64,000 bases of DNA from Triplophysa rosa (Eukaryota; Chordata; Actinopteri; Cypriniformes; Nemacheilidae). The stretch covers positions 543,423 to 607,422 of the forward strand of contig NC_079914.1 in the NCBI RefSeq assembly GCF_024868665.1, in the 5' to 3' direction. Within the stretch, counting starts at the first letter, position 1. Each line of letters begins with the position of its first letter. Below, piece by piece: positions 23,669 to 34,612 of the stretch. A model generated the notes under the pieces. The model did no database searches. It was not told the origin of the DNA and saw nothing but the letters and a program-made list of their open reading frames with translations. The position numbers were made by a program, and so were the translations under genes.

Positions 23669-25405
23669 TTGGCGAGGCGCAACATCGAATGTATTTTGCA
23701 GCCCTCAGCACTCTCAAATCGACGGTGCAGGGACCTGCATCGCCAGGCAGGCAAACCAGCAGAGCCAGTCTTCTTCCCGGGGGCTCCCCGGCGAGAGACC
23801 CGCACTGCCAGCCATCGAACCACCCCCCGGGGGGTCGATGAAGCAGATCGTTCCCTTAGTCCCTCTGTCACGGTCCCTGGGAGCTTGGCATCCGTCAGAT
23901 GTCAGGATTGGTTCATGGCAATCGACCTGAAGGACGCTTACTTTCATGTCTCGATTCTCCCTCGTCATCGCCCGTTCCTACGGTTCGCTTTCGAGGGTCC
24001 GGCATATCAGTACAGAGTCCTCCCCTTCGGTCTGTCTCTGTCTCCACGAGTCTTTACGAAGATCGTGGAGGCCGCCCTCTCTCCCCTCAGGGAGAAAGGG
24101 GTGCGGGTACTCAACTATCTCGACGACTGCCTTATCTTGGCTCACTCGCGAGATCTGTTGTCACAGGGACCTAGTGCTCTGGCACCTAGATCGATTGGGA
24201 CTACAGGTCAACCGAGAGAAGAGCATGCTCTCCCCTCCCCTGTGCAGAGCATCCTCTATCTTGGTATGGAACTCAACTCTGTCACCATGACAGCGCGGCT
24301 GTCTGCAGTACGCGCCCAGTCCGTGTTGAACTGCCTGGATCATTTCACGCAGTCGGCGGTTCCCCTGAAACTATTTCAGAGGCTCCTGGGACACATGGTA
24401 TCCTCGGCGGCGGTGATAACCCTCGGGTTGATGCACATGAGGCCGCTTCAACACTGGCTCCTGAGTCGAGTTCCTTGGGGAGCGTGGCACACCGGCAGCA
24501 GGCAGATGGTGATTACGCCTCTCTGCCGATGCACCCTAACCCCGTGGTCTTCCATGGCCTTCCTTCGGGCAGGGGTACCCCTTGGGCAGGTTACGAGGCA
24601 TGTCGTGGTGACAACAGACGCCTCCCTGCAGGGTTGGGGTGCAGTGTGCAACGGGCACGCAGTGTCGGGGCTTTGGACGGGCCCCCGCCTGCGCTGGCAT
24701 ATCAATTGCCTAGAATTGTGGGCTGTGCTACTTGCACTGAAGAGGCTGCTGCCTCTCGTGCAGGGCAAGCACGTGCTGGTCCGGTCGGACAGCACTACTG
24801 CAGTAGCGTATATCAATCGTCAGGGTGGCGTTCGCTCACTGCAGTTAACACGACTTGCCCGACGCCTCCTCCAGTGGAGTCAGCAGGTGATCCGCTCCCT
24901 GCGTGCCACGTATATCCCAGGCGACCTGAACCAGACAGCCGACGCACTCTCTCGTCAGTCTACGCCTCGCGGAGAGTGGCGACTCCACCCCCGCGCAGTC
25001 CAGCTCATTTGGGTGCAGTTCGGGCAGGCCCAGGTGGACCTGTTTGCCTCTTTCGAAACCACCCATTGCCTGCTTTGGTACTCTCTGACCGAGGGACCCC
25101 TCGGCACGGATGCCCTAGCGCACAGCTGGCCGCGGGACAAGCGGAAGTACGCCTTCCCCCCAGTGAGCCTCATTGCACAGACCCTGTGCAAGGTCAGGGA
25201 AGAGGAGCATCAAGTGTTACTCGTTGCGCCACACTGGCCCAACCGGACTTGGTTCTCGGAGCTAATGCTCTTGACGACAGCTCCCCCCTGGCTGATTCCC
25301 CTGGCGAAGGACCTGCTTTCCCAGGGGAAGGGCACGTTATGGCATCCCAGACCAGACCTCTGGAACCTCCATGTCTGGCCCCTGGACGGGACGAGGAGAT
25401 CCTGA
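23669..25405 (+). CDS. DIRS reverse transcriptase / RNase H / methyltransferase-like polyprotein
   Basis: The open frame has 578 codons. The RT palm begins at residue 79 (QDWFMAIDLKDAYFHVS, first catalytic Asp) and continues to YLDD at 150-153 (nt about 24116). RNase H follows with TTDAS, an LELWAV Glu, RSDS and TADALSRQ. The C-terminal region (VDLFASFETTHC, YAFPPVSLIAQTL, VAPHWPNRTWF) corresponds to the segment often annotated as methyltransferase-like in DIRS elements. The first 75 or so residues do not look like RT. The finger region expected before the first Asp seems deleted, since SLGAW (other frame, about 23878) runs almost directly into QDWF. Residues about 165-195 are locally out of frame and then restored, so two compensating indels are likely. 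Confidence 0.75.
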   Translation: MARRNIECILQPSALSNRRCRDLHRQAGKPAEPVFFPGAPRRETRTASHRTTPRGVDEADRSLSPSVTVPGSLASVRCQDWFMAIDLKDAYFHVSILPRHRPFLRFAFEGPAYQYRVLPFGLSLSPRVFTKIVEAALSPLREKGVRVLNYLDDCLILAHSRDLLSQGPSALAPRSIGTTGQPREEHALPSPVQSILYLGMELNSVTMTARLSAVRAQSVLNCLDHFTQSAVPLKLFQRLLGHMVSSAAVITLGLMHMRPLQHWLLSRVPWGAWHTGSRQMVITPLCRCTLTPWSSMAFLRAGVPLGQVTRHVVVTTDASLQGWGAVCNGHAVSGLWTGPRLRWHINCLELWAVLLALKRLLPLVQGKHVLVRSDSTTAVAYINRQGGVRSLQLTRLARRLLQWSQQVIRSLRATYIPGDLNQTADALSRQSTPRGEWRLHPRAVQLIWVQFGQAQVDLFASFETTHCLLWYSLTEGPLGTDALAHSWPRDKRKYAFPPVSLIAQTLCKVREEEHQVLLVAPHWPNRTWFSELMLLTTAPPWLIPLAKDLLSQGKGTLWHPRPDLWNLHVWPLDGTRRS

Positions 25406-26385
25406 GTTGTCTGCCCCCGGCGGTGGTAGCTACCATTTCTCAGGCTAGGGCACCTGCCACTAGGCGACTGTACGCCTACAAGTGGCGCCTCTTCTCGACC
25501 TGGTGTGCTTCTCGAGGAGAAGACCCACGGAGTTGTGCGATCGGGTCCGTGCTGTCCTTCCTACAAGAGAGACTCGAGACTAACCTCTCCCCCTCCACAC
25601 TGAAAGTGTATGTAGCCGCCATTGCTGCTCATCACAACTCAGTTGCTGGAAAGTCTCTAGGGCAGCACGACCTGGTCATTAGATTCCTAAGGGGTGCGAG
25701 GAGGCGTAACCCGCCTCGTCCGCACTCCATACCCTCTTTGGACCTGGATGTAGCCCTGACAGGTCTCACCAGGCCCCCATTTGAGCCCCTAGGGGATGCC
25801 TCTCTTCCTCATCTTTCGATGAAGACGGTTCTCCTTTTGGCACTCACCTCCATCAAGAGGGTAGGGGATCTACAGGCTTTCTCCGTGTCCCCTGACTGCC
25901 TAGAATTCGGACCCAGGGATTCTCACGTTATCCTGAGACCTCGGCCCGGCTACGTGCCCAAGGTTCCCACCGCTCCCTTTCGGGACCAGGTGGTGAACTT
26001 ACAGGCGCTCCCCACTGGGGAGGAAGACTCAACCCTGTCCGTGTTGTGTCCAGTACGCGCGCTGCGCCTCTACTTAGACCGCACACAGAGTTTCAGGAGC
26101 TCGGATCAGCTCTTTGTCTGTTTCAGAGCTGTCTCCAAGCAGAGGTTGGCCCACTGGATTGTGGACGCTGTCAAGACAGCTTACCAATCCCTAAATTGCC
26201 CGTGCCCCCTAGGAGTGAGGGCCCACTCCACCCGGGGTGTTGCCTCCTCTTGGGCCTTGGCACGGGGGGCCTCTCTTGCAGACATTTGCAGAGCTGTGGG
26301 TTGGGCTACACTCAACACCTTCGCGAGGTTTTACAACCTCCGCGTAGAGCCGGTGTCAGCCCGCGTCCTGCATGGCCACATGTAG
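25339..26385 (+). CDS. DIRS tyrosine recombinase
   Basis: This 348-residue enzyme should integrate the circular double-stranded DNA form of the element. It starts at ATG 25339 and overlaps the end of the polyprotein frame by 67 bases in another frame, as is usual for DIRS. Residues 25-130 form the SAM-like core-binding domain (ATRRLYAYKWRLFSTWC, STLKVYVAAIAAHH). Catalytic residues can be placed: Arg174 (SIKRVGDLQ), His296-x-x-Arg299 (HSTRG), Trp322 (GWATLNTF) and the nucleophile Tyr332 (RFYNL). No stop or frame change interrupts it. The upstream part of the same frame, back to 24475, is antisense to sense and only shadows RT. Likely catalytically complete if expressed. Confidence 0.88.
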   Translation: MASQTRPLEPPCLAPGRDEEILSCLPPAVVATISQARAPATRRLYAYKWRLFSTWCASRGEDPRSCAIGSVLSFLQERLETNLSPSTLKVYVAAIAAHHNSVAGKSLGQHDLVIRFLRGARRRNPPRPHSIPSLDLDVALTGLTRPPFEPLGDASLPHLSMKTVLLLALTSIKRVGDLQAFSVSPDCLEFGPRDSHVILRPRPGYVPKVPTAPFRDQVVNLQALPTGEEDSTLSVLCPVRALRLYLDRTQSFRSSDQLFVCFRAVSKQRLAHWIVDAVKTAYQSLNCPCPLGVRAHSTRGVASSWALARGASLADICRAVGWATLNTFARFYNLRVEPVSARVLHGHM

Positions 26386-27076
26386 GACCGGCAACTGGTA
26401 GGGTGTACGCCTGTTCGGTTTTTTTCCCCTCTCTCGAGTGGGTCAGTATACCGATTTAGCCTCCATTCTTTCCCCACTGGGCGAAGAACAGGCACTCCAT
26501 CCATCACTAAGCAAGCACCCCCTGGGGCGGGCTGGGCAGAGCAGCCCTGCCCCTTAGGCCGGGTATCACCTGAGTTATTCGCAGCATAGCTCTAACCGGA
26601 CATAGTGCTACCAGACGTTGCAACTCCCCAGTAGGGCGGTTCCGTCTGATGTATCCTCATGCTGGTTCCCACCTTGGTAACCCATGACCTCCCCGGGTGG
26701 ACTTCCACCTCGCAGTTTTCTCTTCAGCCGCACTTTCTTCCCATGAGTTCTTCCCCATCGGAGAGACCATGTTGGTATCTCCACTATTCTCCTCCCTGTG
26801 GTAGGAAGTGGTTTCTGTAGCGCATCCCCCACTTGAGGAAGTAGCGCTTACCCAGTGCCTTACGGTTCCGGGCGGCTTCTCGCTGTTAGAGAAACAAGGC
26901 CGCCACCTGTGAGGCCGAAGGTAGGGGCCTTCCCACCTTTCAAGAAAGCTCTGGGACCACCTACCCACTGGTAGGTTACAATTTCGCGGTAGCGTTCACG
27001 GCTGACACGCCCAGGCCAGTCACCGTCGCTTCGTTGAGATTGTGACAGGGCACAGTGTTATGGCGTTTTCCATTGG
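26386..27076 (+). other. DIRS 3' non-coding region
   Basis: GC-rich sequence between the recombinase stop and the internal complementary region. It has no supported reading frame; the overlapping minus-strand frames are composition artefacts. Confidence 0.6.
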
Positions 27077-27175
27077 AACCCCATCTGTCGGTTCGACACA
27101 ACGTTGAGAGACCGACAGAAAGGGAACGTCTCGGTTACGTTTGTAACCTCGGTTCCCTGATGGAGGGAACGAGAT
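27077..27175. repeat. DIRS internal complementary region
   Basis: The first half (27077-27126) is the reverse complement of the left outer end (about 21651-21706). The second half (about 27127-27174) is the reverse complement of the right outer end (about 27405-27453). The two element ends are thus represented side by side inside the element. In the DIRS replication model this region templates the circular junction. Confidence 0.85.
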
Positions 27176-27246
27176 GTTGTGTCCTCTTGCCACAACACGT
27201 GCTGTCCTCTGCAGCAGTCGTGAGAGGTCTCAGGCTCCTCAGAACT

Positions 27247-27456
27247 AAGGTGAATGAATGATGCACGCCGTCTCCCTTTTATACCCGGATGTCCGGGGCG
27301 GAGTCCGGCATGCAAATTTCATTTGCCAATTTTCATTGGCCTTTTCTAAGCAGTCGGAAACGATTGGTTCTCAGGGACGAACCCCATCTGTCAGTTCGAC
27401 ACAACGTCTCGTTCCCTCCATCAGGGAACCGAGGTTACAAACGTAACCGAGACGTT
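27247..27456 (-). repeat. DIRS right inverted terminal repeat
   Basis: 27247-27408 is the inverted copy of the left arm. The outer extension 27409-27456 (GTTCCCTCCATCAGGGAAC, then GTTACAAACGTAAC) is present only on this side and is matched inside the internal complementary region. Confidence 0.85.
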
Positions 27457-27671
27457 TTGTGGGTTATAATTATGCCCCCACTTCTTTCGAGTCATTCTCT
27501 GGTCCATACACACATGGCATACCATCAAAGTTTAAGAAACGTCTGTCTGAGACACTCAAAAATTGGCATGTTACTAGTTAGTTTCAAGGGAAATAATGTT
27601 CTTTTTTGTTTGACAAATAACCCTGCGTATGTGTCTACTCTCGCAACCCTTGCTGCTTGTCATCCAGTAGT

Positions 27672-28691
27672 TTATTCTGGGATAGGTATGAAGACACCTG
27701 GTTGAAAACGTGTTTTTGCAATAAATGGGAGGAGAGAGACAGGTCTGTAGTAGAGGGGTCCAATGTGAGTTTCTTCAGTAGGGGCGTGACCTGGGCCTGT
27801 TTGAATGTGGATGGAAAAGTGCCGGTGAGCAGGGAGGTGTTGATGATGTGTGTGAGTGCTGGATATGGCCTGAAGGAGATGGAAGGGGATTGGGACTGAA
27901 AAATAAAGTGAAGTCTGTCTGGAGGACAGAGGACAAAGGTTATGTAGACAGGATGTAAGTGTTGAGCATAAGGTGTCGGTGGCAGTGTAAACATCTAGAG
28001 ATGCAAAGTTGGAGGGAAGAGAGGATGTCATTTTAGTAGAGAGGGTGCTAGGGGAGAGAGAGCGAAGGTTCCGTCTATAATAAATGGGTGGTGGTGTAGG
28101 TGTAGTGCGTGTAGGAAGGAGCATGTTGAAAGTGATGAAGAAGTGGTCAGAAACGTGAAGAGGTGTGACTTTAATGTTACGTGTGGTGCAGTTATGGGTG
28201 TAAATGAGATCAAGCTGGTTTCCTGATCTGTGAGTACTGGCTGTGGCGAGGAGCTTGAGGTCGAACGAGGCGGTGAGGGTGTGGAAGTCAGAAGCATGGG
28301 GTTTCTCCAGGTGGATGTTGAAGTCCCCAAAGACTACAAAGACTCCCCCGCCATCCTCCGGGAATGATGAGAGCAGCACATCTAACTCTTCAATGAAGTT
28401 GTGAAGAGGACCTGGGGGGCGGTAAACTACAACAACACTGAGCTGAGAGGGAGAAGTGATATTAACAGCGTGATATTCAAATGAATAGTTGTTGCATAGA
28501 AAAGATAGTGGGGGATATTTCCAATTATTGTTGATATGCAAACCTGTGCCTCCTCCTCTTCCAGTTTGGCAGGGAAAGTGAGAGGAGTAGTTTGTGGAGA
28601 GAGCAGTGGGTGTGGCTGAGTCTTCAGGACGAATCCATATCTCAGTAAGACCTAGTGACAATGTGAATGTCAGACTGGCTAGCAAAAGCAT
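27672..28691 (-). pseudogene. L2 LINE apurinic-like endonuclease with RT start, decayed
   Basis: A 339-residue frame with APE-type endonuclease blocks: LTEIWIRPED (catalytic Glu), GGTGLHINNNW, SVVVVYRPPGP, FVVFGDFNIHL (Asp/Asn), SGNQLDLIYT and VSDHFFITFN (the catalytic Asp-His). This enzyme nicks the target DNA for primed reverse transcription. After residue about 270 the frame shows deletions: it reaches RT blocks (PVSLLPFIAKTRF) within 50 residues, whereas intact L2 has a long spacer. The beginning seems displaced (MLLLASLTF before LTEIW), so the start codon is not authentic. Confidence 0.7.
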
Positions 28692-29178
28692 GGATGAAGT
28701 CAGTCTTGTTCACAGCTGACTGGCAGTTCCAGAGACCCACAGAGAGAGACAGAGGTGTAGAAGGGGAGGTGTGAATGGGATGCACGTGAGAGTGAGCGCG
28801 TCGTGCCTTGTGTCTTGGGTGAGAACACTGTCTGTGGTGGAGTAAAGGAATAAACTGGAAACACATGATGTTAGTATACACTTAAATGAAAGCAAAGGTA
28901 TGTTAAATATACTAAACTGCCTTGCCGGTGTCTTTGCTCGGGGGAGTTGCACAGGTAGAGTCGCAGGTCTTTACACTGCACCAGTGCAGAGGCACCGTTA
29001 AAGTATGTGTTGAGATTAGCGCGAACAGAATACAGCTGAACACGCCTTCTCGATTAGCAAAACAAAGCCTGAACAACTTGAATGGGCCACAGATCAAACA
29101 GCGATCACTGAAAAATAGCTCCATGCTTTTAAGTGCAAAACTATAATGTCCAGCCGTAACGAGCGGCTAACGGCAACT

Positions 29179-30598
29179 AAGGCCCAATCCCAATTCTATT
29201 TTCTACCCCTTCGCCTACCCCTCACCCCTTACCCTTGCCCCTTGAAACAAAGTGGCAAGGGGAAGGGTTACAAATTTTCCGCTAAGAAATGGGACACCAC
29301 TACTACACCGGTATACGTCATCATACATCGTTGCTAGCTCCTAACGTTACGTCAGAGGACATGCGCCGATGCACAGGTATATGACATAAAAATATATTTT
29401 CTAATATCGTGCAATCAGTGCTGTCCGCTAGCAAACTTTAGCGATTTTTTTTGCAAACGTTAAAAGAACATCACCGTAAATACAAACACAAGATTGAATG
29501 TAACATACATAAAATGAAAAATTGTCATAAAAATCCTTATTAATGGCAAAAATCACTTACATTTGGGTCTGCTTGCTCGAGTGAGCAGCCATTGTTGTGG
29601 AAAAATATCAGTCTTGTAGTTCAAAAAATCTCTCAAACAAGGAAGGTCCGGTTGCCAAGGAGTTAACTTTATTTGCTCGAGCCAAACAAAGTGAGATGTT
29701 CCAAGTCATCTAAAAACCAAGTGTTTTCCAGTCTATAGTTATAGTAAAATTTCTGAAAGGTGGTCTCTTCTGAAACCAATCAGGTATTTTCCTGTTATCT
29801 CTTATTTTTATTAACCAATTGTTAATTGTCTGCCACCAATAAGTCCCAGGTAACAAGGTACGTATCTAATTGTGGTACGCTGGTTATTACATCATTTTTA
29901 AAATAATTTGCATACAATGGTTACTACACGAGACCACCAAACAAGCCATGGTCTCCATACGAGACGGCGTGGCATACGTGCGTAATCATGGTTACTTGTA
30001 AACAGTGGAAAATCCCCAGGTTTCAGAGAGAGCACAACAGGCTTCAAACTTTAGGCCTCTAAAAACATCACTGGATTTTACCTTGTTACATTGTGCTCAA
30101 ATGTGCTTTAAACATGCTTAAAGTGACATTAAGTGCATTTATATGAACAATCATTGGTTACAGGTACAGATTGTGTCATTAAATCATCAATTCTTCTTCA
30201 AATAATCAAATTATCATCATAAACCTTCTTATATGTAATTATTCTTATTGAATATGATTTCAGATCAACCCATCTATGTACTAATGTTCCTATGAATACT
30301 TCTCAATACTTTTCAGGTATTTCATCAAGTGCATTTATAACTGTGGTGAAAAACAGTGCTCAATACATGTAAAAAACATCTATATGTGCCCAGAAATTAC
30401 ACAAAAACTTCTATATGTGCCCAGAAATTACACAATACCATGTTGGAAATTTGTCTTAGCCCTTCGTTTGAAGTGAGGTCCCCGAAAAATCTGGCCCTTC
30501 CCCTTACCCCTACCCCTCAAACCAAAAGAGAATTGAGACACCCCTACTTTGGGTAGGGGAAAGTGTAGGGGTAAGCGGTAGAATTGGGATTGGGTCTT
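29179..30598. mobile_element. MITE with CCCAATCCCAATTCTA termini (PIF/Harbinger-like?)
   Basis: Terminal inverted repeats GGCCCAATCCCAATTCTA (29180) and TAGAATTGGGATTGGGTC (30578-30596), each with CCCCTACCCCT-type runs inside. TAA lies just left of the element and TTAA just right, compatible with a 3-bp TWA target duplication, but the exact boundary is unclear. The interior has no coding similarity. A short tandem repeat of about 31 bp occurs at 30365-30440 (two copies of the TATATGTGCCCAGAAATTAC unit). Confidence 0.55.
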
Positions 30599-30790
30599 AA
30601 TGTGACTTAAGTAACACAGTACCCAACGGAAGAAAAACGCTAACACCTTAGCACTCAGTCAACGAGTAGATTAAATAAACAAGCTAAAATGATCTTAACT
30701 AACAACAAACAACAGTCTAGTCAACAGTTAAAACAAGTTAATAGCAGACTTGCGCACTACTGAAGACTTCTGCTGACTATTTGCTTCTTC

Positions 30791-32551
30791 TATTAAGGAG
30801 ATTTTATTAAGATTTTTTATTAAGATTTTAATATTTAATTGGAATTATATATAAATACATGCTGCGTCTTATTTCGAAGGCTGCATCCTCCAGAGGTTGA
30901 GTTTGTCAACAATTTTTCATGTGTTATTACGTGCACAGAAATGCGATATGTCTATTTGAAGACTCATTAGTGGAGAAATTTGCAAAAATATTAGTGTCCA
31001 GGGTAAAGTGGTTTTGATTCTTTTGACAAGTAGAGCAGATGTTTACACAATCACAAACAGCACGCTTGTGTTTCTGACCTGATGCGTAAACAGCTATTCT
31101 CTTGTTTTTTCAGAGCTCTAGACATCTCAAGGATAATGAACATCGTTCACATTACCGTTAGCTCATTATGTGCCTCTGAATGAAGTTTGATAAACACCTT
31201 TGAAATATGCAAGACAAACCGTGTGTTATTATTTTGGTGTGAGATACTCTATTTTCACAGGTTTTTCACAGTGATGCCATAGAAGAACCATTTTTGGTTT
31301 CCCCAAAAATCATTCTCAAAGCTTCCGATGAGAACCATTATTTTCTTATTATATGAGAACCCATGTCCAGAGTTTAGCAGGCTGTGCGTCAGTAATAAGG
31401 GTCCGTGGGGAAATGCGGTTCTCTGTGTGTACTGTAGTTAAATGGATTAAACAAAGCTTTTTTGTATTCGAATTACTCAAGGAATCATTCCAGCCCTACA
31501 GACACACATCTCACAGTAAATATCTAATATCTTATAAAAAGAACTTATTATCCGAATACTCGATTAATCGATGGAATAATCAGTAGAATACTCGATTACT
31601 AAAATAATCGATAGCTACAGCCCTATTGTGGACAGAACTTAACTTCCAGTACACATCCGCAAACAATACAGTACCTGTAGATTATTTCTGAGATTGCCTG
31701 TCCAGTATTTTGAATTTAGACTGCGATACCAAGCTCAGCCGGACAGCACCCGCGTAAGCACCCGTAAACTCAGACAGCACCCACGCTCCACGTACAAAAA
31801 CAAGACAACATCTGATTTGCCACGGCGGGCCTAACAATCTGGTTTACCTGCTCTTGAGCTGCTCTGCAGTAAAATGGTGAGCTTCTCTTCCAGGTCAATG
31901 CGATTTGTTTTAAGTAATGTTTTATTGAGTTCGCTAGTATTCCAAAAGTCACATTTTCTTACACTAAAGTACTGTAAAAGTTGACTGGGCAGCCAACCAC
32001 ATAGTCTTGATAACAGATGCCAATCAAACATTATCCAAAAATACATGTATTTGTTTTTTATTGATTTCGGATGTTATAAGCTTCTAAGCTAATCAATAAA
32101 ATAACAATATTTTAAGAAATAAAATATTTATGTAAAATATCTGTGGGACTATTCATCATTGTTGGGAGGGACAATATGCCCGTCAGGTATGTTTAGTTAC
32201 GTTGCCAGTCGTTCACCCCAACCTTAAACAGCCATACTTTTCAATATTTTTTATTTTATTAAAAAATAAATGGCGTTATGATCTGATATGTGATGAGGAA
32301 AAGTTCGGCAACAGGCGGAATCGAATCGACAATGATATGAAGTAATCAACAGAAGTTTTGCTCTCTATGCCACTGAAGGTGCTGGTTTGCTAGTGTCATT
32401 CTTACATTTTCTCTATTCCAATCAGAAACTGGTGAGTGGAGTTAGTGTAAATAGCCTCTGCTTACAAGACAGGCTATATACTCTCAGTGTAAATAGACAC
32501 TCTGTAAAAGATATGAGGAAATCCTTGGAGGTGCTTTGCCGGGGCATTATG
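30791..32551. other. Intron sequence with MITE fragments
   Basis: No gene. 30862-30906 resembles the end of the MITE at 33966. 31371-31498 is related to 17160-17335. 31540-31625 contains ACTCGATTA and AATAATCGAT motifs ending in ACAGCCCTA, a hAT-type MITE end. Confidence 0.4.
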
Positions 32552-33126
32552 TGTCATGGTTCTGCCTCACCTAGTCTTGGATTTCTTGGTCCTGTAGCAG
32601 AGCCATGACAAAGTCTTTGGTTATTTGTGGAGAGAAACATATTATTGTCCTTTTGACAATAATACACGTTCTCTCCAGTGTCTCGTCATTGTTCCCGCCA
32701 TCTCGTTTCCTTGTTATCCTTCCCTGAGTGTTTCATTACCCACACCTGCCCTGTGTCGTTATCCCTCGTTTGTCTTGCCTTTAAATACCCTCTTGTTTCT
32801 TTGTCTTGTGTTCGTGGATTACGTTGTGTTTGTGCTCATGTTCCTGTGTTACCCTGGTTCCTGTTCTGTGCCTTGTCCTTTATTCGTGAGTTGGGGTTTT
32901 AGTCTTAGTCACCCTGCCGTGGTGGTTTTTTGTAAGACGTTGTGTCGTGCCTTGTTTTGTTAGTTTGTTTTTGCCCCCCTGTGGGAAGTGTTTTGTTTCA
33001 GTTTTTATCAGTTTCGTTTTCCCCATTGTGGGTGTTTTTGTTTTGTGTTTTGTGTAGAATAAATATTTTTTGTTAACCCCTTCACTGCCTGCCTGCGCTT
33101 GGGTTCTTCTGCTGCCACCCGTGACA
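32552..33126 (+). mobile_element. Solo LTR with 5-bp target duplication
   Basis: Starts TGTCATGGTTCTGCC and ends CCCGTGACA, a canonical TG...CA LTR of 575 bp. It is flanked by TTATG on both sides (32547-32551 and 33127-33131). AATAAA occurs at 33058-33063. Internal genes are gone, which implies recombination between two LTRs of a former provirus-like element. The retrotransposon superfamily cannot be fixed from the LTR alone. Confidence 0.8.
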
Positions 33127-33131
33127 TTATG

Positions 33132-33965
33132 TTGATAATCAGGGTTTTGGACACACACACAGAGATTAGGGTAAAGCTGTGCGATTAGTCATTTCAACTT
33201 TGACTTCCAACGATTACAAAAAGAAATTGAGATGGACCAATAATTTTTAAATTAAGTGCATTTGTTCTCAGTTGAATTCAAGTTAAAAAGACATGTTATT
33301 TATATTTTAAATGGTGTTTTAAAAGTCCGTAAATAATCATGTTAAATAATGATGTAACTATTGGACAAAATAATCCTGATTCTGATTTTTAGTTTAGGAG
33401 GCAGTGTTGTGTTTGTTGAGCTAGTACACTGTTATAGTCACTGGGTTGTGTCGGTTGGCCTGTGTTTGAGATTTAGGTTTGAGTTTAGCTGGTTTATAAA
33501 TCATGACATCACACATCCTCCAGCCAATCACAACCTTCAATAATAGACACAGCTCTGTGAGATTGTGTGGTGTGGCTCGTCTGTATCTCTGCTAAGCCTC
33601 TTATGGTGAGAGAATCATTGAGGATCTGTGTGCTCTCATATCAGCAGTGTGTTGTAAGATCAGGACGTCACAGCTGAACTCACATCTCTTCGTGAAAACT
33701 CTGTCCTGCTCTACCCGCTGTAAGATCATCAGTATGTCTGAGCAGAACTTGTTTTGAAATCTTCATATGTGCACCTGTTAAGGCCGTTCCACATTGCGAG
33801 CGATGTGATAAAACAAAACGAATGCCAGACGAACAAGGCTTTCCTTTTTTTACAATTTATCATAAGCTGCTATTTCACTCCGGTACACCAGGTGGCGCTG
33901 ATGAACAATGCGGTCGCTGTTTCACTAAAAGAGGAAATGCAGCTCTAGACGCAGCCGAACAATAG
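33132..33965. other. Intron sequence, nothing recognised
   Basis: No coding similarity and no clear repeat termini. Confidence 0.4.
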
Positions 33966-34612
33966 CTGTGTCTCGTTTCGTAAGGCTGCATCCTTGTGTC
34001 CTCCAGAGGTATTATCCTCTAAAGGATGCGGTATACCTTTAGAATTAAACCTTTAGAACTAAACGAGACATCCTTTGTAGGACATACTGGCAGAAAAGGA
34101 AACAGGAAGTACCACGTTGCTATGACAACACGTTGCACTCGCACACCTGTTAAATTAATTAAAATGATCAAAACCAACACAACCAAAAGTTGGTTACTTT
34201 CTACCCTAAACAATGCCAAAAGAGTTAAACAAATATTCAATTTTTGCCTTACTGTTTCAAAACGTTTAAAAATCACTAAACACTTGTAAAACTATTTACT
34301 ACATATGCCTGCTAAGATTAAAAAAACGTGACAAGTTGTAAACTGTTAACATTTAAATACCACATATTTGATTGAATGTGCAGTTGTTGCCGTTTATTTA
34401 AATAACAGACGTTGACCCACGCAAAGAATTGTGGGTTATCTCTAGCAACGAAGGATACAGCTCATGTGTCCTCCGATTTCCTGTCAAAGGTCGCATTTGA
34501 AGGGTGCCTCCGGAGAGTCCTACCTGATTTTATGAAACGAAACAGCCTTGATGACGTAGCAGCCTTCGAATGAGACCTCTGGAGGACCCAGCCTTATGAA
34601 ATGAGACACAGC
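33966..34612. mobile_element. MITE with CTGTGTCTCGTTTCGTAAGG termini
   Basis: The left end CTGTGTCTCGTTTCGTAAGG...CCTCCAGAGG is mirrored by CCTCTGGAGG...CCTTATGAAATGAGACACAG at the right. Internal sequence 34076-34350 recurs at 36966-37255 and, through the tandem duplication, at 39300-39590. It has no coding capacity. Confidence 0.65.

Larger units (their letters stand above)
21651..27456 (+). mobile_element. DIRS-type tyrosine-recombinase retrotransposon, near full length
   Basis: The parts sit in DIRS order: inverted terminal repeats (arms 21673-21834 and 27247-27408, about 162 bp, nearly identical inverted), gag-like frames, RT-RNase H with a C-terminal methyltransferase-like region, a tyrosine recombinase frame overlapping it, and an internal complementary region (27077-27175). 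No integrase or protease is present. DIRS elements integrate by recombination of a circular intermediate and do not make target duplications. Both ends show a GTT trinucleotide (21651-21653 and near 27454). Gag is broken by a frame change and a stop, and part of RT appears deleted, so this copy is probably non-autonomous although its recombinase frame is open. Confidence 0.92.
27635..30790 (-). mobile_element. L2 LINE, antisense, 5' portion with endonuclease
   Basis: Read on the minus strand from about 30790 leftward: a 5' UTR, an endonuclease domain (28690-27900) and only the start of RT (TLTHIINTSLLTGTFPSTFK and PVSLLPFIAKT), ending near 27635. A MITE (29179-30598) splits the 5' part. It could be the 5' half of the same L2 whose 3' half lies at 18.5-20.5 kb, but the pieces do not abut and the central RT region is missing, so I treat them separately. 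Confidence 0.7.

Noticed and set aside
24475..25338. Long upstream extension of the recombinase frame
   Set aside because: It overlaps RT/RNase H in another frame and has no recombinase similarity; the ATG at 25339 fits the start of the recombinase.
32625..32963. 112-codon frame in the solo LTR
   Set aside because: Hydrophobic Cys/Phe-rich translation of LTR DNA; a similar antisense frame appears in the 19.3-kb copy, showing that it follows the repeat and not a gene.
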